A DNA stretch of 64,000 nt from NCBI GenBank assembly GCA_009746045.1, contig RPFO01000436.1, positions 1,003,627 to 1,067,626 on the forward strand. Reading direction: 5' to 3'. Of this stretch, positions 1 through 13,043 are shown piece by piece. Numbering within the stretch: position 1 is the stretch's first letter; each line of letters begins with the position of its first letter. Position numbers and translations under genes: made by a program. The notes under the pieces were generated by a model that had not been told where the DNA came from, made no database searches, and saw only the letters and a program-made list of their open reading frames with translations. The stretch is from Mesostigma viride (lineage: Eukaryota; Streptophyta; Mesostigmatophyceae; Mesostigmatales; Mesostigmataceae).

Positions 1-3000
1 ATGCGTATCCTCTTTGTTTGCGATGCGTATCCTCTTTGTTTGTGATGCGGTATCCTCTTTGTTTGTGATGCGGTATCCTCTTTGTTTGTGATGCGTATCC
101 TCTTTGTTTGTGATGCGGTATCCTCTTTGTTTGCGATGCGTATCCTCTTTGTTTGTGATGCGGTATCCTCTTTGTTTGTGATGCGGTATCCTCTTTGTTT
201 GTGATGCGTATCCTCTTTGTTTGTGATGCGGTATCCTCTTTGTTTGCGATGCGGTATCCTCTTTGTTTGTATCCTCTTTGTTTGTGATGCGGTATCCTCT
301 TTGTTTGTGATGCGTTATCCTCTTTGTTTGCGATGCGCTATCCTCTTTGTTTGTGATGCGGTATCCTCTTTGTTTGTGATGCGGTATCCTCTTTGTTTGT
401 GATGCGGTATCCTCTTTGTTTGCGATGCGGTATCCTCTTTGTTTGTGATGCGGTATCCTCTTTGTTTGTGATGCGGTATCCTCTTTGTTTGTGATGCGGT
501 ATCCTCTTTGTTTGCGATGCGCTATCCTCTTTGTTTGTGATGCGGCATCCTCTTTGTTTGTGATGCGGTATCCTCTTTGTTTGTGATGCGTTATCCTCTT
601 TGTTTGTGATGCGGTATCCTCTTTGTTTGTGATGCGTTATCCTCTTTGTTTGTGATGCGGTATCCTCTTTGTTTGCGATGCGGTATCCTCTTTGTTTGTG
701 ATGCGCTATCCTCTTTGTTTGTGATGCGGTATCCTCTTTGTTTGTGATGCGTTATCCTCTTTGTTTGTGATGCGGTATCCTCTTTGTTTGCGATGCGCTA
801 TCCTCTTTGTTTGTGATGCGGTATCCTCTTTGTTTGTGATGCGGTATCCTCTTTGTTTGTGATGCGGTATCCTCTTTGTTTGTGATGCGGTATCCTCTTT
901 GTTTGTATCCTCTTTGTTTGTGATGCGGTATCCTCTTTGTTTGTGATGCGTATCCTCTTTGTTTGTGATGCGGTATCCTCTTTGTTTGTGATGCGGTATC
1001 CTCTTTGTTTGTGATGCGGTATCCTCTTTGTTTGTGATGCGGTATCCTCTTTGTTTGTGATGCGGTATCCTCTTTGTTTGTGATGCGTATCCTCTTTGTT
1101 TGCGATGCGGTATCCTCTTTGTTTGTGATGCGGTATCCTCTTTGTTTGTGATGCGGTATCCTCTTTGTTTGTGATGCGGTATCCTCTTTGTTTGTATCCT
1201 CTTTGTTTGTGATGCGGTATCCTCTTTGTTTGTGATGCGTTATCCTCTTTGTTTGTGATGCGGTATCCTCTTTGTTTGCGATGCGGTATCCTCTTTGTTT
1301 GTGATGCGGTATCCTCTTTGTTTGTGATGCGTATCCTCTTTGTTTGTGATGCGGTATCCTCTTTGTTTGTGATGCGGTATCCTCTTTGTTTGTGATGCGT
1401 ATCCTCTTTGTTTGTGATGCGGTATCCTCTTTGTTTGTGATGCGGTATCCTCTTTGTTTGTGATGCGGTATCCTCTTTGTTTGTGATGCGGTATCCTCTT
1501 TGTTTGTGATGCGGTATCCTCTTTGTTTGCGATGCGGTATCCTCTTTGTTTGTGATGCGTATCCTCTTTGTTTGTGATGCGGTATCCTCTTTGTTTGTGA
1601 TGCGGTATCCTCTTTGTTTGTGATGCGGTATCCTCTTTGTTTGCGATGCGGTATCCTCTTTGTTTGTGATGCGTATCCTCTTTGTTTGCGATGCGGTATC
1701 CTCTTTGTTTGTGATGCGTTATCCTCTTTGTTTGTGATGCGGTATCCTCTTTGTTTGCGATGCGGTATCCTCTTTGTTTGTATCCTCTTTGTTTGCGATG
1801 CGGTATCCTCTTTGTTTGTGATGCGGTATCCTCTTTGTTTGCGATGCGGTATCCTCTTTGTTTGTGATGCGGTATCCTCTTTGTTTGCGATGCGTATCCT
1901 CTTTGTTTGTGATGCGGTATCCTCTTTGTTTGTGATGCGGTATCCTCTTTGTTTGCGATGCGTATCCTCTTTGTTTGTGATGCGGTATCCTCTTTGTTTG
2001 TGATGCGGTATCCTCTTTGTTTGTGATGCGGTATCCTCTTTGTTTGTGATGCGTATCCTCTTTGTTTGTGATGCGGTATCCTCTTTGTTTGCGATGCGGT
2101 ATCCTCTTTGTTTGTGATGCGTATCCTCTTTGTTTGTGATGCGTATCCTCTTTGTTTGTGATGCGGTATCCTCTTTGTTTGTGATGCGGTATCCTCTTTG
2201 TTTGTGATGCGTATCCTCTTTGTTTGTGATGCGGTATCCTCTTTGTTTGTGATGCGGTATCCTCTTTGTTTGTGATGCGGTATCCTCTTTGTTTGTGATG
2301 CGTTATCCTCTTTGTTTGTGATGCGGTATCCTCTTTGTTTGATGCGGTATCCTCTTTGTTTGTGATGCGTATCCTCTTTGTTTGTGATGCGTATCCTCTT
2401 TGTTTGTGATGCGTATCCTCTTTGTTTGTGATGCGTATCCTCTTTGTTTGTGATGCGTATCCTCTTTGTTTGTGATGCGGTATCCTCTTTGTTTGTGATG
2501 CGGTATCCTCTTTGTTTGTGATGCGGTATCCTCTTTGTTTGCGATGCGTATCCTCTTTGTTTGTGATGCGGTATCCTCTTTGTTTGCGATGCGTATCCTC
2601 TTTGTTTGTGATGCGGTATCCTCTTTGTTTGTGATGCGGTATCCTCTTTGTTTGTGATGCGGTATCCTCTTTGTTTGTGATGCGGTATCCTCTTTGTTTG
2701 CGATGCGTATCCTCTTTGTTTGTGATGCGGTATCCTCTTTGTTTGCGATGCGTATCCTCTTTGTTTGTGATGCGTATCCTCTTTGTTTGTGATGCGGTAT
2801 CCTCTTTGTTTGTGATGCGGTATCCTCTTTGTTTGTGATGCGGTATCCTCTTTGTTTGCGATGCGTATCCTCTTTGTTTGCGATGCGGTATCCTCTTTGT
2901 TTGTGATGCGGTATCCTCTTTGTTTGTGATGCGGTATCCTCTTTGTTTGTGATGCGTATCCTCTTTGTTTGTGATGCGTATCCTCTTTGTTTGTGATGCG

Positions 3001-6000
3001 GTATCCTCTTTGTTTGCGATGCGGTATCCTCTTTGTTTGTGATGCGGTATCCTCTTTGTTTGTGATGCGGTATCCTCTTTGTTTGTGATGCGGTATCCTC
3101 TTTGTTTGTGATGCGTATCCTCTTTGTTTGTGATGCGGTATCCTCTTTGTTTGTATCCTCTTTGTTTGTGATGCGGTATCCTCTTTGTTTGTGATGCGGT
3201 ATCCTCTTTGTTTGTGATGCGGTATCCTCTTTGTTTGTGATGCGTATCCTCTTTGTTTGTGATGCGGTATCCTCTTTGTTTGTGATGCGTATCCTCTTTG
3301 TTTGTGATGCGGTATCCTCTTTGTTTGTGATGCGGTATCCTCTTTGTTTGTGATGCGGTATCCTCTTTGTTTGTGATGCGGTATCCTCTTTGTTTGTGAT
3401 GCGGTATCCTCTTTGTTTGTGATGCGTATCCTCTTTGTTTGTGATGCGGTATCCTCTTTGTTTGTGATGCGGTATCCTCTTTGTTTGTGATGCGGTATCC
3501 TCTTTGTTTGTGATGCGGTATCCTCTTTGTTTGTGATGCGTATCCTCTTTGTTTGTGATGCGGTATCCTCTTTGTTTGTGATGCGGTATCCTCTTTGTTT
3601 GTGATGCGTATCCTCTTTGTTTGTGATGCGGTATCCTCTTTGTTTGCGATGCGTATCCTCTTTGTTTGTGATGCGGTATCCTCTTTGTTTGTGATGCGGT
3701 ATCCTCTTTGTTTGTGATGCGGTATCCTCTTTGTTTGTGATGCGGTATCCTCTTTGTTTGTGATGCGGTATCCTCTTTGTTTGTGATGCGGTATCCTCTT
3801 TGTTTGTGATGCGGTATCCTCTTTGTTTGTGATGCGGTATCCTCTTTGTTTGTATCCTCTTTGTTTGTGATGCGGTATCCTCTTTGTTTGTGATGCGTAT
3901 CCTCTTTGTTTGTGATGCGGTATCCTCTTTGTTTGTGATGCGGTATCCTCTTTGTTTGTGATGCGGTATCCTCTTTGTTTGTGATGCGGTATCCTCTTTG
4001 TTTGTGATGCGGTATCCTCTTTGTTTGTGATGCGGTATCCTCTTTGTTTGTGATGCGGTATCCTCTTTGTTTGTGATGCGTATCCTCTTTGTTTGTGATG
4101 CGGTATCCTCTTTGTTTGTGATGCGGTATCCTCTTTGTTTGTGATGCGGTATCCTCTTTGTTTGCGATGCGGTATCCTCTTTGTTTGTGATGCGTATCCT
4201 CTTTGTTTGTGATGCGGTATCCTCTTTGTTTGTGATGCGGTATCCTCTTTGTTTGTGATGCGGTATCCTCTTTGTTTGTGATGCGGTATCCTCTTTGTTT
4301 GTGATGCGGTATCCTCTTTGTTTGCGATGCGGTATCCTCTTTGTTTGTGATGCGTATCCTCTTTGTTTGTGATGCGGTATCCTCTTTGTTTGTGATGCGG
4401 TATCCTCTTTGTTTGTGATGCGGTATCCTCTTTGTTTGCGATGCGGTATCCTCTTTGTTTGTGATGCGTATCCTCTTTGTTTGCGATGCGGTATCCTCTT
4501 TGTTTGTGATGCGTATCCTCTTTGTTTGTGATGCGGTATCCTCTTTGTTTGTGATGCGGTATCCTCTTTGTTTGTATCCTCTTTGTTTGCGATGCGGTAT
4601 CCTCTTTGTTTGTGATGCGGTATCCTCTTTGTTTGCGATGCGGTATCCTCTTTGTTTGTGATGCGGTATCCTCTTTGTTTGTGATGCGTATCCTCTTTGT
4701 TTGTGATGCGGTATCCTCTTTGTTTGTGATGCGGTATCCTCTTTGTTTGTGATGCGTATCCTCTTTGTTTGTGATGCGGTATCCTCTTTGTTTGTGATGC
4801 GGTATCCTCTTTGTTTGTGATGCGGTATCCTCTTTGTTTGTGATGCGTATCCTCTTTGTTTGTGATGCGGTATCCTCTTTGTTTGCGATGCGGTATCCTC
4901 TTTGTTTGTGATGCGGTATCCTCTTTGTTTGTGATGCGTTATCCTCTTTGTTTGTGATGCGTATCCTCTTTGTTTGTGATGCGTATCCTCTTTGTTTGTG
5001 ATGCGTATCCTCTTTGTTTGTGATGCGGTATCCTCTTTGTTTGTGATGCGGTATCCTCTTTGTTTGTGATGCGGTATCCTCTTTGTTTGTGATGCGTATC
5101 CTCTTTGTTTGTGATGCGGTATCCTCTTTGTTTGTGATGCGGTATCCTCTTTGTTTGTGATGCGTATCCTCTTTGTTTGTGATGCGTATCCTCTTTGTTT
5201 GTGATGCGTATCCTCTTTGTTTGTGATGCGTATCCTCTTTGTTTGTGATGCGTATCCTCTTTGTTTGTGATGCGGTATCCTCTTTGTTTGTGATGCGGTA
5301 TCCTCTTTGTTTGTGATGCGGTATCCTCTTTGTTTGCGATGCGTATCCTCTTTGTTTGTGATGCGGTATCCTCTTTGTTTGTGATGCGTATCCTCTTTGT
5401 TTGTGATGCGGTATCCTCTTTGTTTGTGATGCGGTATCCTCTTTGTTTGTGATGCGGTATCCTCTTTGTTTGTGATGCGGTATCCTCTTTGTTTGTGATG
5501 CGTATCCTCTTTGTTTGTGATGCGGTATCCTCTTTGTTTGCGATGCGTATCCTCTTTGTTTGTGATGCGGTATCCTCTTTGTTTGTGATGCGGTATCCTC
5601 TTTGTTTGTGATGCGGTATCCTCTTTGTTTGTGATGCGGTATCCTCTTTGTTTGCGATGCGGTATCCTCTTTGTTTGTGATGCGGTATCCTCTTTGTTTG
5701 TGATGCGTATCCTCTTTGTTTGTGATGCGGTATCCTCTTTGTTTGTGATGCGGTATCCTCTTTGTTTGTGATGCGGTATCCTCTTTGTTTGTGATGCGGT
5801 ATCCTCTTTGTTTGTGATGCGGTATCCTCTTTGTTTGTGATGCGGTATCCTCTTTGTTTGTGATGCGGTATCCTCTTTGTTTGTGATGCGGTATCCTCTT
5901 TGTTTGCGATGCGGTATCCTCTTTGTTTGTGATGCGTATCCTCTTTGTTTGTGATGCGGTATCCTCTTTGTTTGTGATGCGGTATCCTCTTTGTTTGTGA

Positions 6001-9000
6001 TGCGGTATCCTCTTTGTTTGCGATGCGGTATCCTCTTTGTTTGTGATGCGTATCCTCTTTGTTTGCGATGCGGTATCCTCTTTGTTTGTGATGCGTATCC
6101 TCTTTGTTTGTGATGCGGTATCCTCTTTGTTTGTGATGCGGTATCCTCTTTGTTTGTATCCTCTTTGTTTGCGATGCGGTATCCTCTTTGTTTGTGATGC
6201 GGTATCCTCTTTGTTTGCGATGCGGTATCCTCTTTGTTTGTGATGCGGTATCCTCTTTGTTTGTGATGCGTATCCTCTTTGTTTGTGATGCGGTATCCTC
6301 TTTGTTTGTGATGCGGTATCCTCTTTGTTTGCGATGCGTATCCTCTTTGTTTGTGATGCGGTATCCTCTTTGTTTGTGATGCGGTATCCTCTTTGTTTGT
6401 GATGCGGTATCCTCTTTGTTTGTGATGCGTATCCTCTTTGTTTGTGATGCGGTATCCTCTTTGTTTGCGATGCGGTATCCTCTTTGTTTGTGATGCGGTA
6501 TCCTCTTTGTTTGTGATGCGTATCCTCTTTGTTTGTGATGCGGTATCCTCTTTGTTTGTGATGCGTATCCTCTTTGTTTGTGATGCGTATCCTCTTTGTT
6601 TGTGATGCGGTATCCTCTTTGTTTGTGATGCGGTATCCTCTTTGTTTGTGATGCGGTATCCTCTTTGTTTGTGATGCGTATCCTCTTTGTTTGTGATGCG
6701 GTATCCTCTTTGTTTGCGATGCGGTATCCTCTTTGTTTGTGATGCGGTATCCTCTTTGTTTGTGATGCGTATCCTCTTTGTTTGTGATGCGTATCCTCTT
6801 TGTTTGTGATGCGTATCCTCTTTGTTTGTGATGCGTATCCTCTTTGTTTGTGATGCGGTATCCTCTTTGTTTGTGATGCGGTATCCTCTTTGTTTGTGAT
6901 GCGGTATCCTCTTTGTTTGCGATGCGTATCCTCTTTGTTTGTGATGCGGTATCCTCTTTGTTTGTGATGCGGTATCCTCTTTGTTTGTGATGCGGTATCC
7001 TCTTTGTTTGTGATGCGGTATCCTCTTTGTTTGTGATGCGGTATCCTCTTTGTTTGTGATGCGGTATCCTCTTTGTTTGTGATGCGTATCCTCTTTGTTT
7101 GTGATGCGGTATCCTCTTTGTTTGCGATGCGTATCCTCTTTGTTTGTGATGCGTATCCTCTTTGTTTGTGATGCGGTATCCTCTTTGTTTGTGATGCGGT
7201 ATCCTCTTTGTTTGTGATGCGGTATCCTCTTTGTTTGCGATGCGTATCCTCTTTGTTTGTGATGCGGTATCCTCTTTGTTTGTGATGCGGTATCCTCTTT
7301 GTTTGTGATGCGTATCCTCTTTGTTTGTGATGCGGTATCCTCTTTGTTTGTGATGCGGTATCCTCTTTGTTTGTGATGCGTATCCTCTTTGTTTGTGATG
7401 CGGTATCCTCTTTGTTTGTGATGCGGTATCCTCTTTGTTTGTGATGCGTATCCTCTTTGTTTGTGATGCGGTATCCTCTTTGTTTGTGATGCGTATCCTC
7501 TTTGTTTGTGATGCGGTATCCTCTTTGTTTGTGATGCGGTATCCTCTTTGTTTGTGATGCGGTATCCTCTTTGTTTGTGATGCGGTATCCTCTTTGTTTG
7601 TGATGCGTATCCTCTTTGTTTGTGATGCGGTATCCTCTTTGTTTGCGATGCGGTATCCTCTTTGTTTGTGATGCGTATCCTCTTTGTTTGCGATGCGGTA
7701 TCCTCTTTGTTTGTGATGCGGTATCCTCTTTGTTTGTGATGCGTATCCTCTTTGTTTGTGATGCGGTATCCTCTTTGTTTGTGATGCGTATCCTCTTTGT
7801 TTGCGATGCGGTATCCTCTTTGTTTGTGATGCGGTATCCTCTTTGTTTGTGATGCGGTATCCTCTTTGTTTGTGATGCGGTATCCTCTTTGTTTGTGATG
7901 CGGTATCCTCTTTGTTTGTGATGCGGTATCCTCTTTGTTTGTGATGCGGTATCCTCTTTGTTTGTGATGCGGTATCCTCTTTGTTTGTGATGCGGTATCC
8001 TCTTTGTTTGTGATGCGGTATCCTCTTTGTTTGTGATGCGGTATCCTCTTTGTTTGTGATGCGGTATCCTCTTTGTTTGTGATGCGTATCCTCTTTGTTT
8101 GTGATGCGTATCCTCTTTGTTTGTGATGCGGTATCCTCTTTGTTTGTGATGCGGTATCCTCTTTGTTTGTGATGCGTATCCTCTTTGTTTGTGATGCGTA
8201 TCCTCTTTGTTTGTGATGCGGTATCCTCTTTGTTTGTGATGCGGTATCCTCTTTGTTTGTGATGCGGTATCCTCTTTGTTTGTGATGCGGTATCCTCTTT
8301 GTTTGTGATGCGTATCCTCTTTGTTTGTGATGCGTATCCTCTTTGTTTGTGATGCGGTATCCTCTTTGTTTGTGATGCGGTATCCTCTTTGTTTGTGATG
8401 CGGTATCCTCTTTGTTTGTGATGCGGTATCCTCTTTGTTTGTGATGCGGTATCCTCTTTGTTTGTGATGCGGTATCCTCTTTGTTTGTGATGCGTATCCT
8501 CTTTGTTTGTGATGCGGTATCCTCTTTGTTTGTGATGCGGTATCCTCTTTGTTTGTGATGCGTATCCTCTTTGTTTGCGATGCGGTATCCTCTTTGTTTG
8601 TGATGCGGTATCCTCTTTGTTTGTGATGCGGTATCCTCTTTGTTTGTGATGCGTATCCTCTTTGTTTGTGATGCGGTATCCTCTTTGTTTGCGATGCGGT
8701 ATCCTCTTTGTTTGTGATGCGGTATCCTCTTTGTTTGTGATGCGGTATCCTCTTTGTTTGTGATGCGTATCCTCTTTGTTTGTGATGCGGTATCCTCTTT
8801 GTTTGCGATGCGGTATCCTCTTTGTTTGTATCCTCTTTGTTTGTGATGCGGTATCCTCTTTGTTTGTGATGCGTATCCTCTTTGTTTGCGATGCGTATCC
8901 TCTTTGTTTGTGATGCGGTATCCTCTTTGTTTGTGATGCGGTATCCTCTTTGTTTGTGATGCGGTATCCTCTTTGTTTGTGATGCGGTATCCTCTTTGTT

Positions 9001-11807
9001 TGTGATGCGGTATCCTCTTTGTTTGCGATGCGGTATCCTCTTTGTTTGTGATGCGTATCCTCTTTGTTTGCGATGCGGTATCCTCTTTGTTTGTGATGCG
9101 GTATCCTCTTTGTTTGTGATGCGGTATCCTCTTTGTTTGTGATGCGGTATCCTCTTTGTTTGTGATGCGGTATCCTCTTTGTTTGTGATGCGGTATCCTC
9201 TTTGTTTGTGATGCGGTATCCTCTTTGTTTGTGATGCGGTATCCTCTTTGTTTGCGATGCGGTATCCTCTTTGTTTGTGATGCGGTATCCTCTTTGTTTG
9301 TGATGCGGTATCCTCTTTGTTTGTGATGCGTATCCTCTTTGTTTGTGATGCGGTATCCTCTTTGTTTGTGATGCGTATCCTCTTTGTTTGTGATGCGGTA
9401 TCCTCTTTGTTTGCGATGCGGTATCCTCTTTGTTTGTGATGCGGTATCCTCTTTGTTTGTGATGCGGTATCCTCTTTGTTTGTGATGCGGTATCCTCTTT
9501 GTTTGTGATGCGGTATCCTCTTTGTTTGCGATGCGGTATCCTCTTTGTTTGTGATGCGTTATCCTCTTTGTTTGTGATGCGGTATCCTCTTTGTTTGCGA
9601 TGCGTTATCCTCTTTGTTTGTGATGCGTTATCCTCTTTGTTTGTGATGCGGTATCCTCTTTGTTTGTGATGCGGTATCCTCTTTGTTTGCGATGCGATAT
9701 CCTCTTTGTTTGTGATGCGGTATCCTCTTTGTTTGCGATGCGTATCCTCTTTGTTTGTGATGCGGTATCCTCTTTGTTTGTGATGCGGTATCCTCTTTGT
9801 TTGTGATGCGGTATCCTCTTTGTTTGCGATGCGTATCCTCTTTGTTTGTGATGCGGTATCCTCTTTGTTTGCGATGCGTATCCTCTTTGTTTGCGATGCG
9901 GTATCCTCTTTGTTTGTGATGCGGTATCCTCTTTGTTTGTGATGCGGTATCCTCTTTGTTTGTGATGCGGTATCCTCTTTGTTTGCGATGCGTATCCTCT
10001 TTGTTTGTGATGCGGTATCCTCTTTGTTTGCGATGCGTATCCTCTTTGTTTGTGATGCGTATCCTCTTTGTTTGTGATGCGGTATCCTCTTTGTTTGTGA
10101 TGCGGTATCCTCTTTGTTTGTGATGCGGTATCCTCTTTGTTTGCGATGCGGTATCCTCTTTGTTTGTGATGCGGTATCCTCTTTGTTTGTGATGCGTTAT
10201 CCTCTTTGTTTGTGATGCGGTATCCTCTTTGTTTGCGATGCGGTATCCTCTTTGTTTGTGATGCGGTATCCTCTTTGTTTGTGATGCGTATCCTCTTTGT
10301 TTGTGATGCGGTATCCTCTTTGTTTGTGATGCGGTATCCTCTTTGTTTGTGATGCGTATCCTCTTTGTTTGTGATGCGGTATCCTCTTTGTTTGTGATGC
10401 GGTATCCTCTTTGTTTGTGATGCGGTATCCTCTTTGTTTGTGATGCGGTATCCTCTTTGTTTGTGATGCGGTATCCTCTTTGTTTGCGATGCGGTATCCT
10501 CTTTGTTTGTGATGCGTTATCCTCTTTGTTTGCGATGCGGTATCCTCTTTGTTTGTGATGCGGTATCCTCTTTGTTTGTGATGCGGCATCCTCTTTGTTT
10601 GCGATGCGGTATCCTCTTTGTTTGTGATGCGTTATCCTCTTTGTTTGCGATGCGGTATCCTCTTTGTTTGTGATGCGTTATCCTCTTTGTTTGTGATGCG
10701 GTATCCTCTTTGTTTGCGATGCGGTATCCTCTTTGTTTGTATCCTCTTTGTTTGCGATGCGGTATCCTCTTTGTTTGCGATGCGGTATCCTCTTTGTTTG
10801 CGATGCGGTATCCTCTTTGTTTGTGATGCGGTATCCTCTTTGTTTGCGATGCGTTATCCTCTTTGTTTGTGATGCGGTATCCTCTTTGTTTGTGATGCGA
10901 TATCCTCTTTGTTTGTGATGCGGTATCCTCTTTGTTTGTGATGCGGTATCCTCTTTGTTTGTGATGCGTTATCCTCTTTGTTTGTGATGCGGTATCCTCT
11001 TTGTTTGTGATGCGGCATCCTCTTTGTTTGCGATGCGGTATCCTCTTTGTTTGCGATGCGGTATCCTCTTTGTTTGCGATGCGGTATCCTCTTTGTTTGC
11101 GATGCGGTATCCTCTTTGTTTGTGATGCGTTATCCTCTTTGTTTGCGATGCGGTATCCTCTTTGTTTGTGATGCGTTATCCTCTTTGTTTGTGATGCGTT
11201 ATCCTCTTTGTTTGTGATGCGGTATCCTCTTTGTTTGTGATGCGGTATCCTCTTTGTTTGCGATGCGGTATCCTCTTTGTTTGTGATGCGTTATCCTCTT
11301 TGTTTGTGATGCGTTATCCTCTTTGTTTGCGATGCGGTATCCTCTTTGTTTGTGATGCGTTATCCTCTTTGTTTGTGATGCGATATCCTCTTTGTTTGTG
11401 ATGCGATATCCTCTTTGTTTGTGATGCGGTATCCTCTTTGTTTGTGATGCGGTATCCTCTTTGTTTGTGATGCGTTATCCTCTTTGTTTGCGATGCGGTA
11501 TCCTCTTTGTTTGTGATGCGTTATCCTCTTTGTTTGTGATGCGGTATCCTCTTTGTTTGCGATGCGGTATCCTCTTTGTTTGTGATGCGTTATCCTCTTT
11601 GTTTGTGATGCGTTATCCTCTTTGTTTGCGATGCGGTATCCTCTTTGTTTGTGATGCGTTATCCTCTTTGTTTGTGATGCGTTATCCTCTTTGTTTGTGA
11701 TGCGTTATCCTCTTTGTTTGTGATGCGATATCCTCTTTGTTTGTGATGTGGTATCCTCTTTGTTTGTGATGCGTTATCCTCTTTGTTTGCGATGCGGTAT
11801 CCTCTTC
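1..11807. repeat. 22/23-bp satellite array, about 11.8 kb
   Basis: Continuous head-to-tail array that begins before the window. Each unit is the core TATCCTCTTTGTTTG followed by YGATGC and then either one G (22-bp unit) or two G, GT, GC or GA (23-bp unit). Roughly 500 units fit by length; they were not counted. Variable positions are few: C or T in YGATGC, the extra base, and rare short units lacking the GATGC part (for example near 270, 1190, 4570, 6155, 8825 and 10737). The GTTATCC variant is concentrated on the right, after about 9550. The array decays over 11800-11860 into TATCCTTTTTATTTTGG-like copies. The reading frames that cross it are repeat translations, not genes. Confidence 0.97.
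4321..6243. repeat. Higher-order duplication inside the satellite
   Basis: The order of 22- and 23-bp units and of C/T variants over about 4321-4661 recurs at 5903-6243, an offset of 1582 bp. The pattern runs on beyond that with only a few differences. A similar run of several 22-bp units followed by three 23-bp units and a CGATGC unit occurs near 2361-2560, 5161-5350 and 6759-6930. This shows block duplication, by unequal exchange or replication slippage, on top of unit amplification. Confidence 0.75.
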
Positions 11808-11924
11808 ATTTATTATTTGGTATCCTTTTTATTTTGGTATCCTGTTTGTGTGTGATTGTGAACCCTTACAAATCTTCCTGTCACTGCTCGTCTCGGCTGC
11901 TTCCGGCTTTGTGTTGCTGTGGCC

Positions 11925-11975
11925 TGCATGTGTGTGTGCGTGTATGCGTGTGTGCGTGTGTGTGTGCGCGCTGTC
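11925..11975. repeat. TG-rich microsatellite
   Basis: Short TGTGTGTGCGTG-type tract just after the satellite and about 35 bp upstream of the splice acceptor of the 12009 exon. It probably lies in the same intron as the satellite. Confidence 0.7.
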
Positions 11976-12008
11976 TCATCCACATCCATGTCCCGCTCTC
12001 TGCCGCAG

Positions 12009-12116
12009 GCCATGACCCGCGATTTGAAGCTGAATGCGATGCAGCACCCCGTGGGGACCCTGAGGGCGCTCTGTGCCCGCTACCACGCCCACGGGGAGAA
12101 GAACCATCTCAAGTAG
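12009..12116 (+). CDS. Terminal exon of an unidentified gene (partial)
   Basis: Putative last exon on the plus strand. A pyrimidine-rich tract ending GCCGCAG precedes it. The open frame then gives 35 residues, starting AMTRDLKLNAMQHPVG and ending GEKNHLK before a TAG at 12114-12116. The segment is basic and ordinary in composition, unlike the surrounding repeats, which argues for real coding. I do not recognise the family. If the call is right, the other exons lie left of the window and the 11.8-kb satellite sits inside the last intron, in line with the array-filled introns of the other genes here. It could also be a chance frame next to a chance acceptor. Confidence 0.4.
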   Translation, partial: AMTRDLKLNAMQHPVGTLRALCARYHAHGEKNHLK

Positions 12117-12587
12117 AGTAGACAACGTCTTTTCGCAACCTACGCCTGTTTGAAATGAGCAGAAAAGCCCTTGCTTCCTGCACGCCGGGCTTGTTCATTA
12201 GGAAGCCAAGTCTTTCCTTATTTGGAATGCCCCCAATCCTGATGCCACTGAAATTGTGGGCTTGGGAGAACGGAAGATTTGGGGCGATGGTCCAGTGGGG
12301 TGTACTACTGTGTGGTTGGCACCATGGACAACATCGATTATTTGCTGATGCCGAGTTTGTGTGAGTGGTCTGTTTCACATGAGTTTCTAGATCTGGTGTC
12401 ATGGTGGGGAGCCCAGTCAGAGACAAACGCCTACGATCACCCTCACCGCCCTGTCCACGCTCCGTGAGGGTGTGACCCCAATAGGTCCCGGTTTAACAAG
12501 GCTGCTTCCAGCATGTCTACAAGTTTTTACTATACCTGTTGTCTACATTGAACTAATCAAATGGAAATATGTGTGCTGACTGCTGCA
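12117..12587. other. No gene seen; possible 3' UTR
   Basis: Unique sequence between the 12009 exon and the retroelement heap. The short frames on both strands have no recognisable content. The first part could be the 3' UTR of the upstream exon. Confidence 0.4.
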
Positions 12588-13043
12588 TATCAAGGAGACA
12601 ACCAGCGCAGGCCAGAAATCGGGAAAATCCGGACCATGGTAGCTCGAGCCTGCCGTTCTCTTGTCCGTGTGTTCGAGTCGTTCAGGATGATGAATATGAA
12701 TGGTGATGGAAATATGTAGCCTTGTGCATTGAAATTATGGCTGGCTTACGTGTAGAGCGACTAGATGACCTACCGACGGTGGGGCCAGAAACAACTTGCT
12801 TGATCAGGGCGTGTGTTTCGAGCCTAACTGGCCGGGAGTGTCTAGTGGTGAGCACCATTGCTGCGATCGCTCTCCCACCATTTGCCACTAAAAACCACTG
12901 AAAAAGGTCTAGCTAGTCAGTCATTACGTTAGCCATGCCATGCTTCCAAACGTCCAAGAACTGCACACGATGCAAAGGCAAAAATCCGGAGGACAGCACT
13001 TTTAAATGTGCGGCGGGAACCAAAAGCCCGCGTTTGCCAGAAA

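Noticed and set aside
217-11700. Open reading frames of 60-130 codons such as MFVMRYPLCL and MPHHKQRGYRIT repeats
   Set aside because: They are translations of the 22/23-bp satellite in different frames. Unit length changes shift the frame constantly, and there is no gene context.
1-11807. Telomeric or subtelomeric repeat
   Set aside because: The unit contains no TTTAGGG, TTAGGG or similar telomere motif. Subtelomeric location cannot be tested from the window.
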